From Balneolaceae bacterium (lineage in GTDB: Bacteria; Bacteroidota; Rhodothermia; Balneolales; Balneolaceae), in contig JAEPQE010000003.1 in assembly GCA_017640665.1 (NCBI GenBank), forward strand, positions 248,001 to 312,000: a stretch of DNA of 64,000 bases, written 5' to 3'. This document shows positions 1-9,685 of this stretch, piece after piece (position 1 is the stretch's first letter; each line of letters opens with the position of its first letter). A program made the translations under genes and the position numbers. Below the pieces are notes generated by a model. The model did no database searches. It was not told the DNA's origin and worked only from the letters and a program-made list of their open reading frames with translations.

Positions 1-3000
1 CCGTAGTTGGACGAACTCTGAAATTTGAAAATACTATTTCACCTGGATTTGTAGTAGATGCCGCGCTTATAGTAAAAGTAAGTTGAGAACTAGAACTACT
101 GGTTGGAGTAGATGAAATACTAAGCAAGGTAGTACCACCAAAAGCAGCATTAGTAGTAGCAGAGCCACTTGTAGGATCCCACTCAAATCCTGTCGGTGCA
201 TTAAAAATAAATGTACCTCCATTGGCGAATTCTCCTGCAAAGCTTTCCTGAACTCTTGGCCCTGTTAATGTTGTATAGGCAGGGGAGGGAGCAATACTGG
301 CATCATCAGCTGAAATTGCTTCTCCGCCTGTAGCAGCAGTTAATGACCGGATAGCAATGCCATATTTTGTGGATAGGTAATCTTCAACGGCCTCCTGATC
401 ATTAATTGAAATTTCAGTGCCATACAAAATTACCTCGGCAATTAATCCGTCCCAACTCCCGGAGGCATCTTGTTCACCTTGCCCAATAATAGCAGTGGTG
501 ACATCCGTAAGTACTCCAGTGGGTATATTTTGGAAAAAAGTAGGATTACTAAGCACGCCATCAACATAAAGTTCATAGTTAACTTCTGAAGTCCACTTTA
601 GCATTACTATTTGGCCTGTTGTGGTTTGCGCGTCTTCAAAACTTTCCTGAGCAAATGCAACAGGTAAATCCCTCATACCCGTCTTAATCACATTGTCTCC
701 ACCTCCGTTATCACCAGTATCATCGTATCTGATTGTAAAAGTGTCATCAGATCCACTCGGTGTGGTTGTCGTCCAAAAGCCCTGATCGGTATTTATATCA
801 TCCGATTCGATAACAAAGAAAATGGTAAGTCCATCCAGTCCATTTAAATAATTTTCAGCGTCATCATCTTCGAGCCGCATTCCCGAACTTCCGTCAAACT
901 CAATAGCATTTTGAGAATTAATGGTAGCTTCGTTTGTTTGGAAAAGTGGGGCTGTACCTGAAGTAGTGAAATTTCTGTTATTTCCACTTTGATCTTCCCA
1001 TCTTCGTACAACTCCGCCATCAGTACTGGCGCTACCTCCGGATGTGGCATCAAAGGTTCCTGCATCTCCTTTTAACCAAAACAATAGATCATCAACAGAT
1101 TTTGGGATACTAAAAGAAATATTTCTAGTAACAATATTGCTCAGATTATTCGATGCTTCATTATCATTGGCCTGAATTTCAACGGTACGGGGGATATCGG
1201 TTGGCGTAGTAACCCTGCTGGCATATTTCACTGTTCTTAATGCAGACTCAAAATCTGCTTTTGGTGCGGGACCTGTGAGAGTGAGCGTCCCGCTACCAAG
1301 AGTCCAAGCCGGTGTTATTCCAAATATAGGTTCAAAAATCAGCGTGTCTTCAGAACTGTCATAATTAGTTGTAATCTGAAAGGTCACACTTTCAATATTG
1401 GTATTATCAGGATCATTTAAAGTGATTGTTTCGGTAACAGCAATCGTATCACCAGAAGGATAAAAAAGGTTGGAAACTTCTACAGAGCCAAGAGTGGGAG
1501 CAGTATTTAAACTGGAGACAGAAATTGGTCGGGTAATACCGGTAGCACTGCTGTCGATTCCATCAAAAACACGGAATTCTATGGTTCTGTCTAACCCTGT
1601 TACCGGATCGGAACTTATATTTTCATAAGTTACAGAACGTAGCGCAGTTTGATAATTTGCTAAGGTCGTAGTTCCTGAAAGGGTTAATACACCTGTAGTG
1701 CTATTGAAAGTTCCTATTATTCCATTGGCATCAGAATAGTTGAGGATATCTTCCCCAAGAAAGTAGTTATTAATAAATGCCACAGTTGCGCCTTGCAAAT
1801 CTGTGTCATCATTATCTGCTACGGTTAAGTCTGACGTAGTTTGAACAGGGCTATCATCTTCCGTAAAGCTGATAGTTGAGACATCAGTAATAGATAAGGT
1901 AGGGATATCATTTGAAGGGATGATATCAATTTCACGTGTTACTACTCCGCTTTCATCATCCCAGTCATATACTACAAAGCTTATTTCTCTGGTAGCAGTT
2001 GAGGGGCTTGTTGTTTCCGTATTTTGATAGGTTACATTACGGAGGGCAGTTTGATAATTCGCCGTGGTAGTTGATCCTGTTAAAGTGAGAACGCCTGTTC
2101 CGGAATCATAAGACCCTGTAATACCAAGAGCAGTTACATAATCCAAAACATCTTCCGAGCTTTCAAAACCTGAAGTGATAGATACTTTTGCACTATCTAT
2201 TTCGGTCGCATCGTCTTCAGTATCTACATCGGTGAGAACAATGGTATCGGTAATATCTGTTGCAGGATCACCTTCATTATAACTTAAGTCTGAAATTTCA
2301 ATGCTGGAAAGTACCGAAGGAGTATTGAACCATTTATCACTTAAAAAGCCATATATATTGGTGAAGTCGGTAGTAGTAAGAGCATTATTCCACGATATCA
2401 GCTCACCAACAAAACCATCAAAATTATTAGTTGTAGTGGGATTATTTCCAAAAGTAACTGGGTCAACGGTACCATCTTCTTCTCCTATATTGGCATCCCC
2501 ACCATGGCTGTTCATAGTACCAGCTGCTCCGGAGCTTTGGCTAATACTTCCACCATTAATGTTAGCTTCCCAAGTGGTAGTGCTTTGATCATGACTCGCA
2601 ATTACTATGTAAGTGGTATTTGTTTCTACCGGACCAAGATTAATCGATTGATCATCCCCATCAACCCATTCTCCATTTACACTCCATGCAAAAGCATATG
2701 CATTCCCGTCTTTTATTGAAATTTGATATCCATTAGACCCTCCTCCTTGTTCATAGATTATTTGTAAGCCAGAAACAGAACTCCCTGTTCTGAAGACAGC
2801 AGCGAAAGATTTCTCAGTAAATGCGCTCGTATTGAGTATTGCATTATCTGTAATTGGATAAGTATCACCACCATTGCCGGAGTTATAGTCGAAGAAAATC
2901 CCACTTCTTCCACCGAAATAGGAATCATCTAGTGTTGGAGTATCTCCACCGCTAGCGGTAGCAACGATATTTACTGCACTAGCTCCAACATTGTCTGATC

Positions 3001-5008
3001 TGTCTCCCCAAGTTGTTAATGTCCCATTAGCAGGTTGATTGGTCCCGGAGTTTCCATCTCCGTCGGCATCCTGAGCATCAAAATGAAAAACCCCTACAGC
3101 TTTATAAGTTGCCAATTCTGTGATATCTGCAGGAAATTCAACATTCCGGGTAACCGTTACGCTATTCTCAGTTCCATCGTTTACTGTTATACTGATCGTT
3201 CGTGTAGTCATATCCGGTGAACCAGCTGTATTTTGGTAAGTCACTGTTCTTAAAGCAGCCTGATAGGTTGCTTTTGACACACTTCCGGATAAAGTTAAAA
3301 TACCTGTTCCACCAGCATATGATCCAGTAATTCCGTTTGCATCAACAAAAGCCAGAACATCTTCTGAAGAATTAAAGCCAGAGGTAATGGAAATAGTCGC
3401 ACCTTCAATATTGGTATCGTCTGCATCAGACACCAAAATAGAAGAAGAGATATTTTTCTGACCATTTCCTGCAAAATAAACAATGGATCCTGATTCCAAA
3501 CCACTTAAAACGGGAGCAATATTAACTTTGACAACATTGATATTTCTTGTTTCTATGTTACTGTCATCATCCCCATCATTAATAGTTATACTTATAGTAC
3601 GGATAGATTCTGTAGGAGTGGGGTCTGTATTTTCGTAGGTAATACTTCTTAATGCAGCCTGATAATTAGCAATACTTGAGGTACCGGTTAAGGTCAGAAT
3701 TCCTGAACCTGCAGCATAGGACCCAGTAATTCCATTGGCGTCAACAAAAGAAAGCACATCTTCGGAAGAGTCAAAATTGGAGGTGATAGAAATTGTAGCT
3801 CCCTCAATATTGGTATCGTCTCCATCAAATAAAGTGATCGCGGAAGTAATAACCGTAGGTGAATCTCCTGAGTTATACGTAATGGTACCCGCTTCTATAT
3901 CTGCCAGGATAGGCTCAGAATTTAATTGAGTAAAGAACGTACCTGGTGAACTTTGGTTATTATATTCAGTAGCAATCCAGGCGCTATCGCGGGTAATATT
4001 AGAAATACGTACTTCATCCATTCCTCCTTCATAATCAAATGCAGCTGTGGATAGGAAAAGATCATCGTCATCTACTGTAAACGATGCCAAATTATTGTCT
4101 TCTGCAATTTGTTGCCCATTCGCATAAATAATTCTATCCCCATTTGAAGCCCGGGTAAATGCTATGTGATCCCAATTACCGTCCTGTTGAATAGCTCCAT
4201 CGGGACTGTTAAGACTGGTATTATTAATTTGAAAGCGAAGCGATCCGGAGCCGTCAACCCATACTCCATACCCGTCTGTGTAATCACCTTTGGAAAGAAT
4301 GTCTGGTCCACTTGTCAGATTGGTTATTTGTACCCACAAAGAAATGGTAATATTTCCACTAATATCCAGTGGAGAAACACCGTTATCGGCAACGGTTATA
4401 AGATCTCCGGTGCCCGGATCGGTAAATAATCGGGCGCCTCCGATCTGGCCGGTGGTGGTGGTAGTAGCATTATCGCTGATGTCCGATGTAAGTACTTCTC
4501 CTGCCGCATCAGTAAAATTTATTGGTCCCGGAGCGGTCTCATCTAAATGGAGTACCAATTTATAGTTTGAGTCCCAAACATTTGTACTTGATTGATCAGA
4601 AGTAATGCTCGGATTGCCGAAATAAACATAGAACTCTGTATCTACCGTAGCAGATACGGTGGGGAAGCGCACCCAAAATTCTAACGCTCCAGTCGCTGGA
4701 TTATAAGATTCGCGCTGGTGACTAAGTATGGTTGTTCCGTTTGCAGCAGTAAAAGTAATGTCATCACCTTGCGCATCCTGTACAAAACCGCCATTTCCTG
4801 TAGTTCTCAGATCATTCAAAGCGAAACTTACTAAAACCGGGAAGTTAGTCAGATCAGAAGTTCCTTCAACTTGAGAGGCGTTAATCTGACCTTTCAATCG
4901 GTTGGTATAGCCGGATAATTGAGCCGTAGCAATCTCTGTACCTATCAAAAAGAAGAATAGGAGCCCTCCGAATAGAAAAAGATATTTTTTTTGCACGTCT
5001 GGAATCAT
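1..5008 (-). CDS. Giant secreted multidomain surface protein (3' end outside window)
   Basis: An open frame of about 1,669 codons reads leftward from an ATG at 5008 and leaves the window without a stop. The N-terminus has a basic, then very hydrophobic segment ending in TATAQL, a likely signal peptide. In order I see a DUF2341-like region (about 4600-4870, motif FYVYFGNP), a LamG/concanavalin-like domain (about 3935-4595), two cadherin-like repeats, a second LamG-like domain (about 2330-3120), three more cadherin-like repeats and a third LamG-like domain (about 340-1120). A stop codon (TAA) a few codons upstream makes 5008 the only ATG start. The architecture is that of an exported adhesin or polysaccharide-binding protein; a C-terminal secretion signal would lie outside the window. 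It is followed upstream by another secreted gene on the same strand, 123 bp away. Substrate unknown. Confidence 0.85.
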   Translation of the reverse strand, partial: MIPDVQKKYLFLFGGLLFFFLIGTEIATAQLSGYTNRLKGQINASQVEGTSDLTNFPVLVSFALNDLRTTGNGGFVQDAQGDDITFTAANGTTILSHQRESYNPATGALEFWVRFPTVSATVDTEFYVYFGNPSITSDQSSTNVWDSNYKLVLHLDETAPGPINFTDAAGEVLTSDISDNATTTTTGQIGGARLFTDPGTGDLITVADNGVSPLDISGNITISLWVQITNLTSGPDILSKGDYTDGYGVWVDGSGSLRFQINNTSLNSPDGAIQQDGNWDHIAFTRASNGDRIIYANGQQIAEDNNLASFTVDDDDLFLSTAAFDYEGGMDEVRISNITRDSAWIATEYNNQSSPGTFFTQLNSEPILADIEAGTITYNSGDSPTVITSAITLFDGDDTNIEGATISITSNFDSSEDVLSFVDANGITGSYAAGSGILTLTGTSSIANYQAALRSITYENTDPTPTESIRTISITINDGDDDSNIETRNINVVKVNIAPVLSGLESGSIVYFAGNGQKNISSSILVSDADDTNIEGATISITSGFNSSEDVLAFVDANGITGSYAGGTGILTLSGSVSKATYQAALRTVTYQNTAGSPDMTTRTISITVNDGTENSVTVTRNVEFPADITELATYKAVGVFHFDAQDADGDGNSGTNQPANGTLTTWGDRSDNVGASAVNIVATASGGDTPTLDDSYFGGRSGIFFDYNSGNGGDTYPITDNAILNTSAFTEKSFAAVFRTGSSVSGLQIIYEQGGGSNGYQISIKDGNAYAFAWSVNGEWVDGDDQSINLGPVETNTTYIVIASHDQSTTTWEANINGGSISQSSGAAGTMNSHGGDANIGEEDGTVDPVTFGNNPTTTNNFDGFVGELISWNNALTTTDFTNIYGFLSDKWFNTPSVLSSIEISDLSYNEGDPATDITDTIVLTDVDTEDDATEIDSAKVSITSGFESSEDVLDYVTALGITGSYDSGTGVLTLTGSTTTANYQTALRNVTYQNTETTSPSTATREISFVVYDWDDESGVVTREIDIIPSNDIPTLSITDVSTISFTEDDSPVQTTSDLTVADNDDTDLQGATVAFINNYFLGEDILNYSDANGIIGTFNSTTGVLTLSGTTTLANYQTALRSVTYENISSDPVTGLDRTIEFRVFDGIDSSATGITRPISVSSLNTAPTLGSVEVSNLFYPSGDTIAVTETITLNDPDNTNIESVTFQITTNYDSSEDTLIFEPIFGITPAWTLGSGTLTLTGPAPKADFESALRTVKYASRVTTPTDIPRTVEIQANDNEASNNLSNIVTRNISFSIPKSVDDLLFWLKGDAGTFDATSGGSASTDGGVVRRWEDQSGNNRNFTTSGTAPLFQTNEATINSQNAIEFDGSSGMRLEDDDAENYLNGLDGLTIFFVIESDDINTDQGFWTTTTPSGSDDTFTIRYDDTGDNGGGDNVIKTGMRDLPVAFAQESFEDAQTTTGQIVMLKWTSEVNYELYVDGVLSNPTFFQNIPTGVLTDVTTAIIGQGEQDASGSWDGLIAEVILYGTEISINDQEAVEDYLSTKYGIAIRSLTAATGGEAISADDASIAPSPAYTTLTGPRVQESFAGEFANGGTFIFNAPTGFEWDPTSGSATTNAAFGGTTLLSISSTPTSSSSSQLTFTISAASTTNPGEIVFSNFRVRPTT
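1140..3925 (-). repeat. Five cadherin-like protein repeats encoded in the giant surface gene
   Basis: Units of about 125-130 codons lie at roughly 3540-3925, 3130-3525, 1920-2315, 1510-1905 and 1140-1495, the first two separated from the rest by a LamG-like domain. Each carries a SSEDVL-like acidic motif, a GILTLTG-like strand, a YQAALRSITYEN-like segment and an R-T-I-S-I-T-V-N-D-G-like end. The two rightmost units are very similar at the DNA level (compare 3295-3400 with 3690-3790), which suggests recent duplication. Units closer to the 3' end have diverged more. Confidence 0.8.
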
Positions 5009-5031
5009 CAGAATTAGTATCTGGACTACGA

Positions 5032-5043
5032 TACTTTAAAGTA
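5032..5043. promoter_or_regulatory. Palindrome upstream of the giant surface gene
   Basis: A perfect 12-bp palindrome, TACTTTAAAGTA, starts 24 bp upstream of the start codon at 5008. Its position fits an operator, but an AT-rich 12-mer can arise by chance and no regulator gene is adjacent. Confidence 0.25.
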
Positions 5044-5131
5044 ACGAAACTAACCAAAGAGAGGATTTAGATTAGCTGATTCTAACCAGCCTTAGAAAGG
5101 TTTAATTATATACTTTATAAGAGTCTAAAAC

Positions 5132-8100
5132 TTACTTAATGAGGGTCATTTTCTTGGTGATTGATTGATCTCTTGTTATGAGTCGATAAAAATATATTCC
5201 GGAGGATTGGTTAAAAGCATCCCAGGAATATCTGTGCGAACCAGCTTCTAATTCTCCACTTACGAGTGTGGTTATTTCTCTACCTAGTAAATCATAAATT
5301 TTAACCGAGACCTGGCTTTGAATAGGTAATGAAAATTCGATATTTGTAGAGGGATTGAAAGGGTTTGGGTAGTTTTGCAAAAGTTCAAAATCATCAGGCA
5401 GGTTATTTACCTCGGCATCAAACCCAGGAACTATCTTCAAATAGAAACGATCAGCATCAGGTGCTGCTTTAGTGGTAATTTTTGCTTTTTTATCTCGCTC
5501 TGCATTCGGAGCTACACGCTCGTTAGAACCATAAAAATCGAAAGGAACTATTGAACCTGCGCTTACTTTTACTTCAGTATTTTCGCGTTTATCAATGAGA
5601 TAAATTTCCCACCCATTTGGAATATTTTTAAAGTTATTAAACTGAAAATTAAGAGGTTTTTCGACAGATAAACCTTGTTCGAAAGCATCAACTTGAAGAG
5701 GAATTTCGATTGGGATTCCAAAATACCGGGGCAAATTATTGATCGAAAGTTTATCTTTATGCTCGTTAATGGAGCTTAGTTCAATATAAGTAGAAACCCC
5801 AGTTTGAGGAGCTAATCGATACCCATCTAAAGGATCTTTTCCTATTTTCGAAGGTTCACTAAACATAAAATGGGTTGAGGTTTCGCTTTGATCATCTGCT
5901 AAGGTAATCGAAAAAACAGGGGTATCGTCTGAAGAAACCCGTTTACTTATTCGTTTACCAACAAAAGAACCTCCAGTCGTTTTTGCATTTTCCTGAACAA
6001 TAAGTGATGGAGAAGCTGCATTTGTTTTCACCCAAAATCCCTGGAAGGGAGCAATCAATCCATCTCCTAAATCTCCGGTAACTCCATTCCAGGTTTTATA
6101 TTCGCTGGTAGCATAATCCCATACATATATTGTAGCATCAATGTTGGTTTTTGTCCAGTTAACATCATCCCAGTTAATAGTTGAAGCGTAAGGATTCCCC
6201 ACCAAATTCCAGCCTGAGTCAGCAGCGGTTGTGTAGGTGACATTTAGATCAACTGGTCCTTCATTTTCTTGTCCCTGTACAGTGAGCGTTCTTGGGAACG
6301 CATTGTTGTATCTGGAATCAGCAGCTATATCGCCAAAGATAAAAGTATATAATCCCTGACCTGGTGTTAGAGAAGTTGCAGCGCTTGCAGGAGCTCTCCA
6401 GCGTTGGTTATCTGTTCCTGGATAAGTTTCATCATAATACAGAACGTTCGGTTGCAGGCTATCAAGTGCAGCATTTCCTAAGGTTGAACCGGAATAACCC
6501 TGGGTTGTAATTCCATCAAGAAAATCAGCATAATCCGTATCAATAGGAGAAGAAAGTAAGCGCCAGCCTAAAGACCCGGTTATGATTTGTTTCATAATCA
6601 AATCTCCGGATCCAATGGATTTTGTATTTGCAATGAGATTGTTTCCAGACTCAATCGTAAAAGAACCGCTGGTTAAAACCAGTGTTCCGGAAACTTCAAG
6701 ATCGTCATCAATAGTAACTCCCGAAGAGTTATTAACTGTCAAATTATTAACTGTTGATGGCAAACCTGTTCCGGTAATTTGGGCTGAACTTCCATTGTAG
6801 GTGTAGCTTCCTGAAGTACCAAATATTCTTGTTGCAGTTTGAATATTTCCGGTAGCCCCGGAGGCACTAATTCCGTTATTGGAACCAATTTGAAGGACTC
6901 CGGTTGTTACTTCAAAAGTCCCTAATCCTGTAATATTTTTTGTGCCAGTAGTTAGTACTCCGCCAGTACCTACTCTGAGAACAGCCCCTGATTTAACTTC
7001 TACAGAAGTTTGATTTGCAATCGAAGTGCTACTTGCTATGGTTACTACGTCAGAATCACCAACAATAATCACGGCGTTATTTGTATTTCCGGGATTACTT
7101 GATGCAGCGGAACCTGTATGTCCCGTTCTGGACCAGGTACTATTGGTAGACCAGTTCCCATTCTGGCGACTGTAAAAAGTTATAGTCCCGATTTTTGTGA
7201 ACCTCTTAGTATGGTTGTCAGATAATTCTCCTCCATCCGTGCTCTCAAGGTTATTCATTACTACCCGGTACTCTACATCTTCCAGAATGGTGCCAATAAC
7301 TAAAGTTACAGTTTTACTATTTCCAGAAGTATTCAGGGTAGCACTAGTTACTGATATTGAGCTCCCATTACTTACTCTTTGAATGGCATAATTAGCAGTA
7401 TTCTCTGCTAATGATTCTGTCATGGCCTTGTTAAAAATAATTGTCAAAGAGGTAGTAGTAGGTGCATTTACGCTAGCCGCAAAAGGAGCAGGGCTTTGTA
7501 CATTATCAGCTCCATCACCACCTATTTCTCCTTCTACATCCAGTTGATCATCATCCTGAACTTCTACTTCACCATCCTCATCTACTATCAAATCACCTTC
7601 AATAGTAACTGTATTTCCTGTTCCTCCATCTGTGTTGAAAGTAGCTCCCGAATCTACTTGTACATTGAAAAATGTGATGTCACTTCCGGAACTTACTGTT
7701 TGGGTAGAGTCTCCACTGAAAATTACCGTTGACGAATCAGAATTGAAGTTGCTGCTATTTTGAACAGTGAAATCTCCTTCTAATGTGATAGTACCACTTC
7801 CTGCATTTACGGTTCCACCCGAAGTGAAGGAAGCATCACCTCCTACATCTAAACTGCCATTATTTAAATCAATTGTACCGCCGCTACTAAGTGAGGCATT
7901 TCCACCAATATTTATCGTACCTGAATCAACGGAAAGGTTACCATTACTAGAAAAACTAGCATTCCCTGTTACATTAACGGTTGCATCTTCCACATTAAAA
8001 TAACCACCGCTGCTAACATTAACATCAGAAGCTATATTCACAACCCCAGAACCGAAGTTAACGGTACCATTGTTACTTACGGATGTGTTTCCATTTAGAT

Positions 8101-8788
8101 TGATAGTTCCTGAATCTAAATTCATCACTCCACCACTTCTAATCGTCATCGTACCATTAAAAGTGGTAGTTCCGTTATCTCCATTATAAGTTCCATTAAT
8201 CAGGGCGTCTCCATTGATAATCACGACTCCACTTTCAGCATTAAAAGTATCGCTGTTTGAAACATCAAAATCTCCATTTACTGTTACGGTACCATTCCCT
8301 GCATTAAAAGAACCAATGATTTCGACATCCACATCTTCTGAAAGGGTTCCAGCCGTAAAACTTCCGTTAGTAATATTTATCTCAGATTCGGCAGAATTAA
8401 CATCAAAGTTATTCTGTCCTGATGTAGTAGCAGTCATTTCAACATGACCGTTTATGATTTGAAGTTTGCCAGCTCCATTGATAATCATATCATCAGTGAT
8501 AGTAAGAGTAGCATTATTCCGGATTCTAAGTTGATCACCCGGATTTGAGTACCAGGCATTAATCGTCACAGAACGGATAGTAACATTACTTGTAATAACA
8601 GGGTAGGGAGTGGTATTACCTCTTAAACCAACAGTTTGAGAAGTACCGGGTACACCGGATGGGCTCCAATTTCCCGCAGTATGCCAGGAAGAATCAATAG
8701 CACCAGTCCATATTTTATCCTGAGCAAATACAGTGCTACTAAGAAGAGCTAGAACAATAAAAAAGAATAAACTTTTTTCCATAAACAT
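5132..8788 (-). CDS. Large secreted repeat protein with type IX secretion sorting domain
   Basis: 1,218 residues. A signal peptide (MEKSLFFFIVLALLSSTVFA) covers the first 22 residues; the start may be either Met1 or Met3. Next come a W-rich opening (WTGAIDSSWHTAGNWSP) and about ten short Gly/Asn/Ser repeats (roughly residues 150-350) that look like a beta-helix. An SbsA-type Ig-like domain (about 440-545) and a second W-x-x-x-x-x-W segment (about 545-620) follow. The last 90 residues are a type A sorting domain: NYPNPFNPSTNIEFSLP, then a V-K-I-Y-D-LLGREI core and a GIYFYRL/KKMTLIK ending. In Bacteroidota this domain directs export by the type IX machinery, with C-terminal cleavage at the surface. 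Function is probably adhesion or structural. It is the same strand and type as its neighbour. Confidence 0.9.
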   Translation of the reverse strand: MFMEKSLFFFIVLALLSSTVFAQDKIWTGAIDSSWHTAGNWSPSGVPGTSQTVGLRGNTTPYPVITSNVTIRSVTINAWYSNPGDQLRIRNNATLTITDDMIINGAGKLQIINGHVEMTATTSGQNNFDVNSAESEINITNGSFTAGTLSEDVDVEIIGSFNAGNGTVTVNGDFDVSNSDTFNAESGVVIINGDALINGTYNGDNGTTTFNGTMTIRSGGVMNLDSGTINLNGNTSVSNNGTVNFGSGVVNIASDVNVSSGGYFNVEDATVNVTGNASFSSNGNLSVDSGTINIGGNASLSSGGTIDLNNGSLDVGGDASFTSGGTVNAGSGTITLEGDFTVQNSSNFNSDSSTVIFSGDSTQTVSSGSDITFFNVQVDSGATFNTDGGTGNTVTIEGDLIVDEDGEVEVQDDDQLDVEGEIGGDGADNVQSPAPFAASVNAPTTTSLTIIFNKAMTESLAENTANYAIQRVSNGSSISVTSATLNTSGNSKTVTLVIGTILEDVEYRVVMNNLESTDGGELSDNHTKRFTKIGTITFYSRQNGNWSTNSTWSRTGHTGSAASSNPGNTNNAVIIVGDSDVVTIASSTSIANQTSVEVKSGAVLRVGTGGVLTTGTKNITGLGTFEVTTGVLQIGSNNGISASGATGNIQTATRIFGTSGSYTYNGSSAQITGTGLPSTVNNLTVNNSSGVTIDDDLEVSGTLVLTSGSFTIESGNNLIANTKSIGSGDLIMKQIITGSLGWRLLSSPIDTDYADFLDGITTQGYSGSTLGNAALDSLQPNVLYYDETYPGTDNQRWRAPASAATSLTPGQGLYTFIFGDIAADSRYNNAFPRTLTVQGQENEGPVDLNVTYTTAADSGWNLVGNPYASTINWDDVNWTKTNIDATIYVWDYATSEYKTWNGVTGDLGDGLIAPFQGFWVKTNAASPSLIVQENAKTTGGSFVGKRISKRVSSDDTPVFSITLADDQSETSTHFMFSEPSKIGKDPLDGYRLAPQTGVSTYIELSSINEHKDKLSINNLPRYFGIPIEIPLQVDAFEQGLSVEKPLNFQFNNFKNIPNGWEIYLIDKRENTEVKVSAGSIVPFDFYGSNERVAPNAERDKKAKITTKAAPDADRFYLKIVPGFDAEVNNLPDDFELLQNYPNPFNPSTNIEFSLPIQSQVSVKIYDLLGREITTLVSGELEAGSHRYSWDAFNQSSGIYFYRLITRDQSITKKMTLIK
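7740..8340 (-). repeat. Tandem beta-helix-like repeats in the secreted protein
   Basis: About ten consecutive units of roughly 20-23 residues follow a pattern of S/N-G-T-I/V-N-(I/L/V)-x-G-N/D-x-S-(F/V)-S-S-G-G. The corresponding DNA shows recurring short blocks such as tcacttccgga-like and ccatt(a/t)-like words, but the copies are diverged. Confidence 0.7.
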
Positions 8789-8980
8789 TATAGGACTTAA
8801 AATACATAAAAAGTTTCCCTAATGATCTCTAAGTGCCGATTATGAAGTATTTATAACAATCATTAAACTTCATTAATAAAGGATGAATCTTATTCGAATG
8901 CGTAAAAAAGAATTCTTCTTATTGATGCGAATTAAAAGTAGTTTTATGTTTTAAATGAATTGAAATAAAAACCAGATTTC

Positions 8981-9685
8981 ATGAAAGGAATTGTATTAGC
9001 AGGTGGGACTGGATCGAGGTTGTTTCCACTTACAAAGGTGACAAATAAACATTTGTTACCTGTCGGAAATAAGCCAATGATTTATCACCCCATTGAAAAA
9101 ATGATAGAAGTGGGAATAGAAGAAATTCTGATTGTGACTGGAACGGATCACATGGGCGATGTAGTAACCCTATTAGGTTCAGGAAAAGATTTTGGATGTA
9201 AATTTACATATAAAGTTCAGGATGAAGCCGGAGGGATTGCTCAGGCTCTTGGGTTAGCAGAAAATTTTGCTAGTGATGAACAGGTTTTGGTGATTCTTGG
9301 AGATAATATTTTTAAACAATCATTAGAAAACGCTGTATCCAACTATCCTGGAACAGGAGCTCAGATTCTAATTCAAAGGGTGCATGACCCTCAAAGATAT
9401 GGAGTTGCAGAACTTGACGGTGATCGTGTAATCTCAATCGAAGAGAAGCCTGAAAGTCCAAAATCAAATTATGCAGTTACCGGAATCTACTTTTATGATT
9501 CAAAAGTATTCGAGTGTATAAAGACGCTCAAGCCATCAGGAAGGGGTGAGTTAGAAATCACAGATGTAAATAATCTTTACATAAGCCAGGGTGAGATGGT
9601 AAGTTCTATATTGGAAGGATGGTGGACGGATGCCGGAACTCCCGAATCGTATAAGCATGCCAACAAATTAGTTTTGGGAGAGTAA
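8981..9685 (+). CDS. rmlA: Glucose-1-phosphate thymidylyltransferase, short form
   Basis: 234 residues. It makes dTDP-glucose from dTTP and glucose-1-phosphate, the first step to dTDP-L-rhamnose in the cytoplasm. The N-terminal nucleotide loop GGTGSRLFPLT, NKHLLPVGNKPMI, the metal-site aspartate in VILGDNIF and the YAVTGIYFYD/EITDVN segments are typical of the family. It is shorter than the classical enzyme of about 290 residues, lacking most of the C-terminal allosteric region, like Bacillus SpsI. It opens an operon: its TAA shares a base with the ATG of rmlD. The 192-bp region upstream is AT-rich, with no promoter I would commit to. Confidence 0.92.
   Translation: MKGIVLAGGTGSRLFPLTKVTNKHLLPVGNKPMIYHPIEKMIEVGIEEILIVTGTDHMGDVVTLLGSGKDFGCKFTYKVQDEAGGIAQALGLAENFASDEQVLVILGDNIFKQSLENAVSNYPGTGAQILIQRVHDPQRYGVAELDGDRVISIEEKPESPKSNYAVTGIYFYDSKVFECIKTLKPSGRGELEITDVNNLYISQGEMVSSILEGWWTDAGTPESYKHANKLVLGE

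Noticed and set aside
1-8788. Many plus-strand frames opposite the two surface genes
   Set aside because: They are antisense shadows of a low-complexity Ser/Thr/Gly-rich sequence; repeated domain motifs occur only on the minus strand.
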